Shown here: in pieces, positions 40,866 to 51,027 of the stretch
How the letters are laid out: the number at the start of each line of letters is the position of its first letter
Numbering within the stretch: position 1 is the stretch's first letter
Assembly: GCA_029556475.1 (NCBI GenBank)
Contig: JAKQEP010000081.1
Location: forward strand, 67,130-123,008
DNA: 55,879 nucleotides
Origin: Candidatus Atribacteria bacterium
GTDB taxonomy: Bacteria; Atribacterota; Phoenicimicrobiia; Phoenicimicrobiales; Stramentimicrobiaceae
Direction of reading: 5' to 3'
Translations under genes and position numbers: made by a program
Notes under the pieces: generated by a model
The model's input: only the letters and a program-made list of their open reading frames with translations
The model's database searches: none
Told to the model about the DNA's origin: nothing

Positions 40866-41018
40866 TTCTCCTTTTTTTAATTTATATTTTATCTTTTTGA
40901 AATATTCTTTTTGTTTTACACATTTATTAAATTTTCTTTAAATAAAATAATATAAATATTGTTCGACAAGATTGCCAATTTAATAAACTTATTTTCAATA
41001 TTTTTATTGATTTTTCTT

Positions 41019-41465
41019 TCATTTCACAGTATCTTCCTGTCCAGAACTAATAATAATTTGATCTTCTATTCTAATATTAAGCTCTTTCCCAGTAGATATT
41101 TTAGGGGAATAAAGAATAATATTTTGATGGTTGGGAATATGGGTGTCATCAAAACCAGCCACAGTCCCCAATAGATTATTTTTCCAGTAGACTTCATCGC
41201 CCATTACCATAACCCCACCTGTTTTGATTTCTACAAAAGCAATATAAGCAATCCTGTTAACAATGGCTCCTGGTCCAGTTTTTTCCTGGTCAGTGAAGAT
41301 AAGCTCGTGTATATCATTCTTTTTCAAAACCCTGGATATTTGTGGTATTAAATGAAGAGATCTATTATCCAACCTTGCCTGTAATACAGCTACTACTGAA
41401 CATTCTATATTTCTTTTTGTGCTAAAAGGGTTCTCCTTAAACAGACCACCGGTATAAGGGTCCAT
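41019..41465 (-). CDS. Conserved-looking hypothetical protein (148 aa)
   Basis: Complete ORF in a same-strand run with the PLP enzyme and RidA; GGVMVMGDEVYWKNNLLGTVAGFDDTHIPNHQNI; no family recognised with confidence. Confidence 0.65.
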   Translation of the reverse strand: MDPYTGGLFKENPFSTKRNIECSVVAVLQARLDNRSLHLIPQISRVLKKNDIHELIFTDQEKTGPGAIVNRIAYIAFVEIKTGGVMVMGDEVYWKNNLLGTVAGFDDTHIPNHQNIILYSPKISTGKELNIRIEDQIIISSGQEDTVK

Positions 41466-41550
41466 TTTTTCACATCCTTTTACACCATAACAATTTTTTA
41501 TTAGACAGTATTAAATTAAAAATAATACCTTCAAATCCATTAGCATTTAG

Positions 41551-41940
41551 CTAGCAGCTAGCAATAGCTTCCATTTCAACTTTAGCTCCTTTTGGTAAAT
41601 TGGAAACCTCTACACAAGCACGTGCTGGCAAACTGGAGTTAAAGTATTCTGAATAAACCGCATTAATGCTATCAAAATCTTTCATATCAGTAATAAAGAT
41701 AGTTACTTTCAATACCTTCTGTAGTGAACTTCCGGCACTTTCCAAAATTGCTTTGATATTTTCAATTACCTGTTTTGTTTGGCTATCAATATTACCGTTA
41801 ACAAACTCATTTGTTGAGGGGTTAATTGCAATCTGTCCAGAAACAAAAATCAGGTTACCATATTTAATCGCCTGAGAATAAGGGCCGATTGCGGAGGGAG
41901 CAGTCATAGTTTTGATAATCTTTCTGTCTATGGTAAACAC
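41551..41940 (-). CDS. ridA: RidA/YjgF family enamine/imine deaminase
   Basis: APSAIGPYSQAIKYGNLIFVSGQIAINP, NIKAILESAGSSLQKVLKVTIFITDM, LPARACVEVSNLPKGAKVEMEAIA. Confidence 0.95.
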   Translation of the reverse strand: MFTIDRKIIKTMTAPSAIGPYSQAIKYGNLIFVSGQIAINPSTNEFVNGNIDSQTKQVIENIKAILESAGSSLQKVLKVTIFITDMKDFDSINAVYSEYFNSSLPARACVEVSNLPKGAKVEMEAIASC

Positions 41941-41957
41941 AACCTTTCTTATTTAGA

Positions 41958-42641
41958 TTAAAGTATTATTTTTCCACTACCATTTTCAGGCTTTATTTCA
42001 GCAAGGTAATTGTAGATTGTAAAACGGGAAACATTCAATTTTTCTGCCAACCGGTCAATTGCGTCTTTCACCAAAAAAATTCCATGTTTTTGCAAGAACC
42101 GAACCATTTCTATTTTGTCTTCTTTTTGCATTTTAGTTATGTCTTTGCCGATTCTCTGCTGAGCCTTAGAAAACAACTGTTCCATCAATTCATCCAGGGA
42201 ATGGGAGAATGATTCTTCTCTTTCTTCTTTAATAATATTCTCAGCATTATTCAAATTGTTTTCAATATTACAAAATTCGTCTATCTCTTTAGCTATATTT
42301 ACAATTGATTCTAAATTAAAATTAATGCATAAGAAGCCAACAATTTTCTTAATGTTATCACGAATAAAAATTGTGGTAGATTTTAATCTCTTTCCATCTT
42401 TACTTTCTGTTTTATAATTAGCCACATAATTAATGTCATTGAAGATATCAGAGGTTAGAAAATATAATCCAAGGTCAGTCATTGGACCCCCAACTTTTCG
42501 GCCTGTTACATGTCCATTTTCAATTAATACAATAGAATGTTCAAGATCTTGGACATCATGAAGTATAACCTCACAATTTTTTCCAAAAGCACGAGCTATG
42601 CCTTTTGCTACGGGGATAAAATCTTTTAAAAGGGGGTTCAT
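41958..42641 (-). CDS. YheO/DauR-like PAS + HTH transcriptional regulator
   Basis: FGKNCEVILHDVQDLEHSIVLIENGHVTGRKVGGPMTDLGL; C-terminal HTH DAIDRLAEKLNVSRFTIYNYLAEI. Confidence 0.88.
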   Translation of the reverse strand: MNPLLKDFIPVAKGIARAFGKNCEVILHDVQDLEHSIVLIENGHVTGRKVGGPMTDLGLYFLTSDIFNDINYVANYKTESKDGKRLKSTTIFIRDNIKKIVGFLCINFNLESIVNIAKEIDEFCNIENNLNNAENIIKEEREESFSHSLDELMEQLFSKAQQRIGKDITKMQKEDKIEMVRFLQKHGIFLVKDAIDRLAEKLNVSRFTIYNYLAEIKPENGSGKIIL

Positions 42642-43180
42642 CTTTCACCAACTATTTCAATATGTAATTAGTAAAAGTGTTATTCTTTATGAAAGCCTAT
42701 TTCTTTTAAAATAGCACACCATAAAATAAATGTCAATATTATATTAAAATATTTTTGTAAAATACTAAAAATATTTTAATATCATTAAATATAATGTTTT
42801 AAGTTATTTTTAGGCTAAAGACCTGACCTCTTTGACAATTTTATATTGCTAATAATCAATTAAATCCCGAATCAGTAATACCTATACTCATAAATATCTT
42901 CTAATGCGCAAATATTATAAGCATTTTATTAAAGTATTTCCTTCTTTTAATTACTTAAGTTGCTGAAAATTTTTAAGGTTGAATTATTATGAATAAGTAT
43001 TCTAAGGTTAGAGTTAATGTTGTTGAGATAACCTCTGATTTTGCTATTCTAACTGCAAAACACGATTTATTGCAAAATGCATGGCACAAGTTATAAACTC
43101 TTTACAATATTGGAAAAAACAATAGACTGGCTCTTACAACAAATATGATAATTTTTTTTTAATCTATTTCTTGTGGTGGT

Positions 43181-43201
43181 TTACCGATAACCTATCGGTA
43201 A
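43181..43201. repeat. Perfect 9-bp-arm inverted repeat
   Basis: TTACCGATA-ACC-TATCGGTAA, 12 bp past the stop of the Ig-like protein; lacks a strong T-tract. Confidence 0.5.
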
Positions 43202-43212
43202 TAATCGCTTTG

Positions 43213-43974
43213 TCAGAAAGCACATGCTTGATCCATCCCTCTAAATACAATAAAGGGGGGGTTAACTACCACTAATACTATATCATTCTTAGAAATATTT
43301 TCTTCAGAATAACTAACAGTGATAGTTGCGGGTATGGAAATGATATTTGTAATTCCTGTGACTGTTCCATTATTATCAACCGTGGCTATATCTTGATGAT
43401 CTGATTCGTAACTGCAATTGGCAAGTTCTATTTCTTTGCTAGTATTATTATCATAATAAGCAGTAACTGATTGAATGGGTTTTGATTCATTCATATCAAG
43501 ATACATTACAGTAGAAGGAAGAACCTTTATAGAAGTAAGCAACGCTTTTTCAACTACAATTGTAAACTCTTGAGTAGCAGATATTGATTTCTTTATGTCA
43601 CTTGCTTTTACGATAACATCATAGCTCCCAGGAGATTCGGGAACCCAATTAATCAGGCCGGTGGATAATTCAATGTTCATACCTTCAGGATAAATCAATA
43701 AATAATACTCTAAAACATCATTATCAATACAACTAGCCTTTGCCTTATAAGTGTAGGGCATCCCCTCTTTACCCTTTATATTTGGATTAGATGTAAATAC
43801 AGGTATATCATTTGAAACACTTTCTGTTGCTGTAAGTGTAAAAGTAGCTAGCAGCATAGATAAAAGAACTGTTGTATAAAAATAAAATAGTATTCGTGTT
43901 ATTTTCATAAAAATCTCCTTTTTTTCTATATTTGTTGTACAATTATACAAAAAATTTTTTATGATTTTAATCAA
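43213..43974 (-). CDS. Secreted Ig-like protein (cadherin-like/putative Ig plus Big_2-like domain)
   Basis: Hydrophobic N-terminus; YTYKAKASCIDNDVLEYYLLIYPEGMNIELSTGLINWVPESPGSYDVIVKASD and VTAYYDNNTSKEIELANCSYESDHQDIATVDNNGTVTGI. Confidence 0.75.
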   Translation of the reverse strand: MIKIIKNFLYNCTTNIEKKEIFMKITRILFYFYTTVLLSMLLATFTLTATESVSNDIPVFTSNPNIKGKEGMPYTYKAKASCIDNDVLEYYLLIYPEGMNIELSTGLINWVPESPGSYDVIVKASDIKKSISATQEFTIVVEKALLTSIKVLPSTVMYLDMNESKPIQSVTAYYDNNTSKEIELANCSYESDHQDIATVDNNGTVTGITNIISIPATITVSYSEENISKNDIVLVVVNPPFIVFRGMDQACAF

Positions 43975-44547
43975 AAAATATTTAATGGAAATGTATTAAG
44001 TTTTAAAATATGTCTTAGCTTAAGAAATAGTACTTATTGGAATTCCATTATTTAACAAATCTTTACATATAAAGAAAGATATAGGGTAAATATTATAATG
44101 CCCTGGTATTTTGTATTTAAATAAATTTTCAACTGGTAAACTAATCTTTACTTTACAGTCAATTATTGAAAGGAATCTGTTATGCTTATAAATTATAATG
44201 TTTATTCAAATATAAGTAGAATAATAGTCTTTTATTAAATGATTAGTAATAAAGTCTAAAAATTGTCAATTAATTCTTCACTGGCTTGCATTCTAAAATA
44301 AAAAAATGGGGCAGATACTAACAATTGGTCTACCCCTTCCTATGAATTCTACAATTTATGTTTTAAATAAATATTATTTCAGCCTGTAAAATTTACAAAT
44401 GGCTAACTGTTTATGACACTAAAATATAATAATAACCACTAACTCATAATATTTATTGAAAGAAGGTAAAGTAAGTGACATATTCTTAAAAAATATTATT
44501 TTTTAAACTGTTTTGATTTTCTTAAATTTTCTTAAATGTTTCTAAAA

Positions 44548-45684
44548 TCAACCTCTCGGTTTTAATAAGAAATAACCGACACCTTTTTCAATTATTTCAG
44601 CATATCTTGGTGCATCAGAAACAATAATTTCTTTATCAGGATATAATTCAGAAAAAGCACTTATTATTTCTAAAACCGTAGAGGTATGTCTACCGGTACG
44701 TACATCAATGTGTGAACCTGTTTCGTCAAATGGAACATAGAGTAATCCAAGTTTTGCCGCTTTTAAAATAAATTCGTCTTTACCGGTAATAATTAAAGCT
44801 TCATCTGTTCGACCTCTTAATGGATCCTGAATTGGGTCGCAGGTTTCAGCCAGCAATGATAATGCCCTTGAATGATCTCCAACCTCTCTATGGGTAAGTC
44901 CATGTAAATTCTCAGGAGATATTTCTTTCCCTATTTTTATTCCTTCAAAAGCACTCAAATTCATCTCTGCGATAACTGCTATATCCATTGCTTTTTGATT
45001 TGCCACTATAGTATTAATAACAGGATACATTGGCTCTGCCTCGTGAAGATCTATAAATAAATCTACATTTTCTTTTTCAATAACCTGCATAATTGCATGC
45101 CCAACTTTTTCGGTTATAGTTCCATCAGCTTTTCCTGGAAAAGTACGATTAAGGTTCCTGATATCAAAACCAGAAAGTGATTGTCCGCTGGGATAATGTA
45201 CATATACTTCAGGGTCAGGCCATTGATGAATAGGGTTAGTATAGCGGTCTCCAAACCTAAACCATCTGCTTCCCCAATCTGTTTTTATGTGGTAGCGCAT
45301 CGGATAGGCTTCTCCAGGGTGACCGGCAGTAAAAGCGCTATTATTGGCAAATGGAATAAGAATGACTTTCCCTTTTTCAACGTGAGCATTTTCTATTAAT
45401 ATAACATTTGTCATTACCCCTGAAAGTTCATTAGTATGAACCCCCGCTGTAACCATAACAGCTCCCCCATCTTCTTCCCCTTCTAATATATATATATTAG
45501 TATCAAGAGCTGTTCCTTTTAAATCAGCAAAGTAATCACTTAACTTTGCTACTCTGGTAACCCCAGGGCCCTCTACTATTGGTTCTTTTTCGTTTAACCA
45601 TATTAAAAACTCTCTTCCTGCAATTACCATCATAATGACAGACAGCAGAATGATAAGAGTTTTTCTTAACCACTTATTTGACAT
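44548..45684 (-). CDS. M14-family succinylglutamate desuccinylase/aspartoacylase-like protein, membrane-anchored
   Basis: N-terminal TM; VTAGVHTNELSGVMTNVILIENA (HxxE zinc motif), RNLNRTFPGKADGTITEKVGHAIM, VDLFIDLHEA. Confidence 0.82.
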   Translation of the reverse strand: MSNKWLRKTLIILLSVIMMVIAGREFLIWLNEKEPIVEGPGVTRVAKLSDYFADLKGTALDTNIYILEGEEDGGAVMVTAGVHTNELSGVMTNVILIENAHVEKGKVILIPFANNSAFTAGHPGEAYPMRYHIKTDWGSRWFRFGDRYTNPIHQWPDPEVYVHYPSGQSLSGFDIRNLNRTFPGKADGTITEKVGHAIMQVIEKENVDLFIDLHEAEPMYPVINTIVANQKAMDIAVIAEMNLSAFEGIKIGKEISPENLHGLTHREVGDHSRALSLLAETCDPIQDPLRGRTDEALIITGKDEFILKAAKLGLLYVPFDETGSHIDVRTGRHTSTVLEIISAFSELYPDKEIIVSDAPRYAEIIEKGVGYFLLKPRG

Positions 45685-45734
45685 ACTTAGCCCCCTTTCT
45701 TATATAAATTGAATTCATTTCTACCTCTAATTAT

Positions 45735-45881
45735 TTAATATATTCGTAAAATTCTAAGTATGAATGGCATTAATACAAAAGCATAAAGAATTTCATTATA
45801 CAGATTCTCTTCTTCAACAAAATTCCATAATAGTAAAATAGCTACAAAAGCACAAAACAGGTAATAAATAAGAGTAACCAT
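45735..45881 (-). CDS. Unannotated 48-aa hydrophobic protein
   Basis: Reverse-strand ORF MVTLIYYLFCAFVAILLLWNFVEEENLYNEILYAFVLMPFILRILRIY, with AAGGAG upstream of the ATG, between permease and M14 genes; below the ORF-track length cutoff. Confidence 0.55.
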   Translation of the reverse strand: MVTLIYYLFCAFVAILLLWNFVEEENLYNEILYAFVLMPFILRILRIY

Positions 45882-46053
45882 TATTCATTTTCTCCTTTAC
45901 CATAATATACTCATTGAATATTCAGGAGCATTAACTTAAAATATTTTACAATTTTGTGTACTAGAAATTATCAATAATATCCTTTAATTAATTATATCCC
46001 TTTATTGCACTGGTTAAATTCTGGTTAGGCAACTTGTTTGTGTTAATCAGTTA

Positions 46054-47349
46054 TTAAATCAATAAAAATTTAAAAGAATTAGCAAAAATAACCAGACAAA
46101 TACCGGCAATTGTTATAACTATCCAGGGAACGGAACACGCTTTCAAAAAATTGTTGTAAGAATCTTTGTATCCTACTGTTTCGACTGTAAGTCTTCCAAT
46201 AATTCTTGTCGGAGGAAGAGCATCACCAAGAGGACAAATCAAGATAATTCCTACAGTAGCCAGTATTGGATTTAATCCCAACGAGTTAAACAAAAATATT
46301 AAAGGAACTCCCAGTACAGCGGCAATACCATAAAGGAGAATTGCTTCACCAACCGGCAGTACAACAGCCAGTCCAATATACACTAACCAAATTGGGAGTG
46401 AAAGTACTGTTATTACCAGCAAACCGCGTACTCCAGTTAAAGTAAGTATCTGGACAAATATTCCTACCGCAACGAGTGTTCCAATCAACGGGAAAAGTTG
46501 TTTTACGGTACGTTTTGAGATTAAAAGAATATTTACTTTTTGTCCGCTTAGCCAGACTGTTATCAAGGCAACAACCGAACTGATGATAAATATAAGGGGA
46601 ATTCCAAGTATTGGAAAGGCATGTGGTAGAAGTCTGGTCGCTACCATTAGAATTGCCAGAACAATAAAAGGAAGATAAACTTTAAAGCCAGTCATTTGAG
46701 CTGGAACTGGTGGTAATTTATCAATAATTGCATTTAATTCAAGGGGCTCCCCTTTCCAGCCAAGATAGATTACTGTGAATATTGCAAGAATAAGTGTAGG
46801 GATTAGGATTGGCATGAAAAATCCTATATATGGCATATTGACTCCACCACATATAATCATTGCATAAATGTTTACAGGAGGAGCCACAACGCTAAGAGCA
46901 GCTCCCAGAAATACTATTGCAGTAACATTTACCATAGGAATTCCCATGGAATGTAAAACCATAGCAACTATACCGCCAGAAATAAGGACTGAGGCACTCC
47001 CTGCACCGGTTAAGGCACCGGGTAATAATAAAACTAACATTAATAATATTAAAAGGACCAATCTTTGTTTGTAGAATTTAGTCACAACAGTTTTTACTAT
47101 AAATGATATTGCTTTGCTTTCCTCAAGAATATTCATAAATATCGTTGCTGTAACAATTGTTAAAATAATATCAAGATAGGCAAAAGAGCCTTCAACAATG
47201 TGTCTTATCGGTATGCCAAACCCTGCAACCAGAGCACCTGCAAAAGCACTTATTATCATTGACAATTCAGGAGACATTTTCAATAGCTGTAATGCTAAAA
47301 TATAGACTACAACAATAACTCCTAAAATTATACTCGTTTGTAAAAACAC
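46054..47349 (-). CDS. TRAP large-permease-like (ion-transporter superfamily) membrane protein
   Basis: ~12 TM; GALTGAGSASVLISGGIVAMVLHSMGIP, SVVAPPVNIYAMIICGGVNMPYIGFFMPILIPTLILAIF, CPLGDALPPTRIIGR. Confidence 0.75.
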   Translation of the reverse strand: MFLQTSIILGVIVVVYILALQLLKMSPELSMIISAFAGALVAGFGIPIRHIVEGSFAYLDIILTIVTATIFMNILEESKAISFIVKTVVTKFYKQRLVLLILLMLVLLLPGALTGAGSASVLISGGIVAMVLHSMGIPMVNVTAIVFLGAALSVVAPPVNIYAMIICGGVNMPYIGFFMPILIPTLILAIFTVIYLGWKGEPLELNAIIDKLPPVPAQMTGFKVYLPFIVLAILMVATRLLPHAFPILGIPLIFIISSVVALITVWLSGQKVNILLISKRTVKQLFPLIGTLVAVGIFVQILTLTGVRGLLVITVLSLPIWLVYIGLAVVLPVGEAILLYGIAAVLGVPLIFLFNSLGLNPILATVGIILICPLGDALPPTRIIGRLTVETVGYKDSYNNFLKACSVPWIVITIAGICLVIFANSFKFLLI

Positions 47350-47428
47350 TTTATCGCCTCCTTACAATGAAATATTTTATAACATATTTATAATATTTAA
47401 AATAATTTATAGCTTTTTATTATCATTC

Positions 47429-47458
47429 AGAGTGAACCCTTTTTAAAGGGTTCACTCT
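47429..47458. terminator. Strong hairpin downstream of C69 peptidase gene
   Basis: AGAGTGAACCCTTTTTAAAGGGTTCACTCT, near-perfect long stem in the 47349-47507 gap. Confidence 0.7.
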
Positions 47459-47506
47459 TTCAATTTTAAATGCCTTTTAGTTAATGCTTACAGAATAAAG
47501 TAATTA

Positions 47507-49132
47507 TTATTTGCCTAAGTTTTCCGCATCCCAAGCTTTAACTGCTTCCACCCACCATTCAGGATAAGCAGGTGTTGGTTCACCTAAAATTCCGCCATCC
47601 ATGTATTTGGTGACGAGATGATCAGCAAATTTCCACCATTCTTTTACAGTTTTATCGCCAGTCTGAACAACATAATTGGTTAAGTATTGTCTGGCTAAAT
47701 CTGGATTATCTTTGTATATTTCCAAGGCAGTTGCTTCAACATATGGCTGCAGAGCAAACATTTCTCCCATAAGCTCAGCTCGTTTTTCTCTTATATCTTT
47801 TATCATGTAGCTGAATTTTAGATTTGCCCAGTTGGAAATGAAGTTACTGGCCCAGTACATGCTGTTTCTGTCAACATCTACTCTGGTCTGGTTTAACCAG
47901 GAATCTGGGACCTGAGTAACACCACAATATAGTGGCATCTGGATACTGGTTGCTGTCTTATCATATCCAAACCACATCAGACCGCCAATATGTGGTGGCA
48001 TCCAGTTTCTGGCAATTGTAACTAAATTGTAAGTACAAGATTGACTAGAGAATGGGGTACTAAAGAATAATCCTCTCTGATATCTTTCAGGCATTCCCCA
48101 AGGACCTCCACCCAAGCTTTTAGTTAAGTCGTATTCTTCATATTCAATGCCTTCCCAGAAGTCTTTCTGTATCTCCATAATCTCTTCTAATGTTAACTTG
48201 CCTTTATCGGGCTTAACAGAGAATGGCCATCTTTCACGAGTAAGGAATTCTTCCTTATCCTTTATCATAGATGGAGCCATTAATTGGATGAAGCGGTTTT
48301 CTCTTGGGTTGACACCTCTTGATACAGTGTATGCTTCCCAGACACGGAAAGGTTCGCCAGAGTCAGGATCCCAGTATCCCAAATCTTCAGCCAGCGAATA
48401 GATGTTTGAAGAAGCCATGAAAAATTCCTTGTTGTCAAGGTCAATTTCATCAATTCTTCCACGATTCACGTTAAATGATACTTCATCATCTGGTACTCTC
48501 TGGGCTACCCAGACTGCTCCTGGTCTGCCACAATCATAGTACCAGTCTGCACCACCGCCATATATTTCAAACCACCATGCTTCATTTGGGTCAGTTACGG
48601 ACCATGCTTCTGCACCATAAGTTGCAGCATAACCGTATTCTTCTGCAAGTGCACCAGCTACCTGTATTGCTTCTCTGGCTGTTTTGGCTCTCTGTAAAGC
48701 AAAAACCATCAGCTGGTCTGTATCCATTATTCCGTTAGGATTCGCTAATTCTGGTTTCTGGAAAATAAGCTCGTCGCTGATAAATACAGAATGTTCATTC
48801 ATAAAGGGGAAACCAGAGTGGAAATAGGTGTAAGTCTCTTCAACCTGCGGTATCTCTCCTGCTAGGACTATTTCTCTTGGTGGGATACTGGTATTGGCGA
48901 ACCTATACAGATAAACAGGTGCCATTGTGCCAGGCTCATGTTTTGCACCAGGTACAATTACGATATTGGGGTCACACCAGCCTTGTTGTTCTCCGGTGTT
49001 AATGACAGCCCCTAAGGTATTGGCGTCTTTTCCGTAATTGATATTGGTACAACAAATAGCATTCATACTAATCATGACCAGAAATACAAGCATTAAACTT
49101 GCGGGAATCAAGATTCTAAATCTACTTTTCAT
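47507..49132 (-). CDS. C69-family dipeptidase (secreted Ntn hydrolase), copy 1
   Basis: Signal peptide ending before CCTNINYGKDANTLGAVINTG; FMNEHSVFISDELIF, NPNGIMDTDQLMVFALQRAKTAREAI, DPNEAWWFEIYGG. Confidence 0.92.
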   Translation of the reverse strand: MKSRFRILIPASLMLVFLVMISMNAICCTNINYGKDANTLGAVINTGEQQGWCDPNIVIVPGAKHEPGTMAPVYLYRFANTSIPPREIVLAGEIPQVEETYTYFHSGFPFMNEHSVFISDELIFQKPELANPNGIMDTDQLMVFALQRAKTAREAIQVAGALAEEYGYAATYGAEAWSVTDPNEAWWFEIYGGGADWYYDCGRPGAVWVAQRVPDDEVSFNVNRGRIDEIDLDNKEFFMASSNIYSLAEDLGYWDPDSGEPFRVWEAYTVSRGVNPRENRFIQLMAPSMIKDKEEFLTRERWPFSVKPDKGKLTLEEIMEIQKDFWEGIEYEEYDLTKSLGGGPWGMPERYQRGLFFSTPFSSQSCTYNLVTIARNWMPPHIGGLMWFGYDKTATSIQMPLYCGVTQVPDSWLNQTRVDVDRNSMYWASNFISNWANLKFSYMIKDIREKRAELMGEMFALQPYVEATALEIYKDNPDLARQYLTNYVVQTGDKTVKEWWKFADHLVTKYMDGGILGEPTPAYPEWWVEAVKAWDAENLGK

Positions 49133-49401
49133 AAAATCCTCCTTATTTTCAATTTACTCTAGACCTTTAAAACATACCATTCAGAGCTCTTTCAACAATC
49201 TTTGTCTTAATCTAATGTCTATCAACAATCTTTTAATCTTCTCTTTTTAAAACCCCTCCTTTCTTTATAATGTGAGGGTGAACTTTTTTCAAAACCCACC
49301 CCCACTTTTTATTTTAGATAATAATATTGCTGAATTTAAATTTGCTATCTTAAATAATAACCAGCAATATTATTTAAATCAAAATAAGGACTTACTACTC
49401 C

Positions 49402-51027
49402 TTATTTATCTTTAAAGAATTCTTCCACATATTTGTCTCTAAATTCTTTTTCTAAATCCCACCAATATTCGGGGTAATCTAACCAGGGTCCGCCCACTAT
49501 GCCGCCATCAACATACTTAGCTAATAATTCATCACCGAATTCTCTCCAGTAGTCTACTACTCTGTTAGCTGTATCAACTGAATATCTTGTAAGGAAACGA
49601 ATTGCAAGTTCTGGATCCTGCTCATACAGTTTTACTGCAGCTTCTTCAATTGCTGGTTGTAAATCAAACATATCTTTCATCAGGTATTCTCTGGCTGCTT
49701 TTATGTCTTCAATCATATACCTATGACAGAGATTTGCCCAATTACTTACAAATGTAAATGGCCAGTAAGCGCTTTCTCTCTGATAATAATGCCGTGTCTG
49801 GTTATTAAATGATTTTGGCAGTTCTGTAATTCCACAATAAAGAGGCATTTGTACACTGGTATGAGGTTTATCAAATCCAAACCACATCAAACCACCAATG
49901 GGATCGGGTAACCAGTTTCTGGCTTGTGTAATGAGGTGGTATGAGGCTGAGGGTTGTGAGAGCTTCCAGGGTAGTACGAAATTCCAAATTCTATCAGGGC
50001 TTCCCCATGGACCAGCAAGAGGCCCTACTGTTGGGTCAAGATGAGTCCCTTCAAGATAATTTTTCTGAAATTCCATTAAATCATGTACGGAGAGTTTCTT
50101 GTCAGGTTTAACTGAGAAAGGCCATCTTTCCTGATTTGGGTCAGGATTTAAAGAAGGTGCCACCAGACTCATTAAGGTCCATTCTCTGACATTGGGTCCA
50201 GTACCTTCAGGTCCGTATGCGGCAAATACTTCATACCAGACAAAAGGTTCACCTGGTTCCCAAAAGCCCATATCTTCAGCCAGGGTGTATATATTGGAGG
50301 AACCCATGAAATAATCTGTATCATCAAGGTCTATTTCAGCAATTCTGCTTCGGTTTTCATTGAAAGCAACATGATCATCGGGAACCCTCTGGGCAACCCA
50401 CACTGCTCCAGGTCTGCCACATCCGGGATACCAGTCTGCTCCACCACCAAAGACTTCAAACCACCATGCTTCATTGGGGTCAGTTACTGACCAGGATTCC
50501 GGTCCACCATAATTGGCAGAATAGCCGTATTCTTCAGCTAAAGCTCCTGCTACTTGAATAGCTTCTCTTGCTGTTTTGCCTCTCTGTAAAGCAAATACCA
50601 TCAGCTGGTCTGAATCCATAATACCATTTGGATTTACCAGTTCAGGTTTTCCATCTGGCAGGTACTCATCACTTATAAAGACCTGGTGTTCATTCATGAA
50701 CGGGAATCCAGCATGGAAATAGGCATATGTTTCCTCAACTTGAGGAATTTCTCCAACTTTTATAACCGGAACAGATTCGGGTGCACCATCCTGATACAAA
50801 TTTAAATAGACTGGTGCCATGGTGCCGGGTTCATGTTTCTGTCTTGGAACGATTACAATATTCGGATTACATGCCCCTTCTTGTGATCCCATATTCATTA
50901 CAGAACCGTCAACAGAGGCATCTTTTCCGACACTCATATTAGTACAGCTAAAAGTAGTTAAGTTTGCGAAGATCAGTATCAGTGCCATTAAGCTAACTGA
51001 TATTAAAATTCTATACTTAGATTTCAT
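49402..51027 (-). CDS. C69-family dipeptidase (secreted Ntn hydrolase), copy 2
   Basis: Same length (541 aa) and motifs as copy 1: SCTNMSVGKDASVDGSVMNMGSQEG, FMNEHQVFISDEYL, DPNEAWWFEVFGGGADWYPGCGRPGAVWVAQRVPDD. Confidence 0.92.
   Translation of the reverse strand: MKSKYRILISVSLMALILIFANLTTFSCTNMSVGKDASVDGSVMNMGSQEGACNPNIVIVPRQKHEPGTMAPVYLNLYQDGAPESVPVIKVGEIPQVEETYAYFHAGFPFMNEHQVFISDEYLPDGKPELVNPNGIMDSDQLMVFALQRGKTAREAIQVAGALAEEYGYSANYGGPESWSVTDPNEAWWFEVFGGGADWYPGCGRPGAVWVAQRVPDDHVAFNENRSRIAEIDLDDTDYFMGSSNIYTLAEDMGFWEPGEPFVWYEVFAAYGPEGTGPNVREWTLMSLVAPSLNPDPNQERWPFSVKPDKKLSVHDLMEFQKNYLEGTHLDPTVGPLAGPWGSPDRIWNFVLPWKLSQPSASYHLITQARNWLPDPIGGLMWFGFDKPHTSVQMPLYCGITELPKSFNNQTRHYYQRESAYWPFTFVSNWANLCHRYMIEDIKAAREYLMKDMFDLQPAIEEAAVKLYEQDPELAIRFLTRYSVDTANRVVDYWREFGDELLAKYVDGGIVGGPWLDYPEYWWDLEKEFRDKYVEEFFKDK

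Noticed and set aside
41547-41570. GCTAGCAGCTAGC repeat at the end of ridA
   Set aside because: Too short, and inside or adjacent to the stop codon; likely chance.
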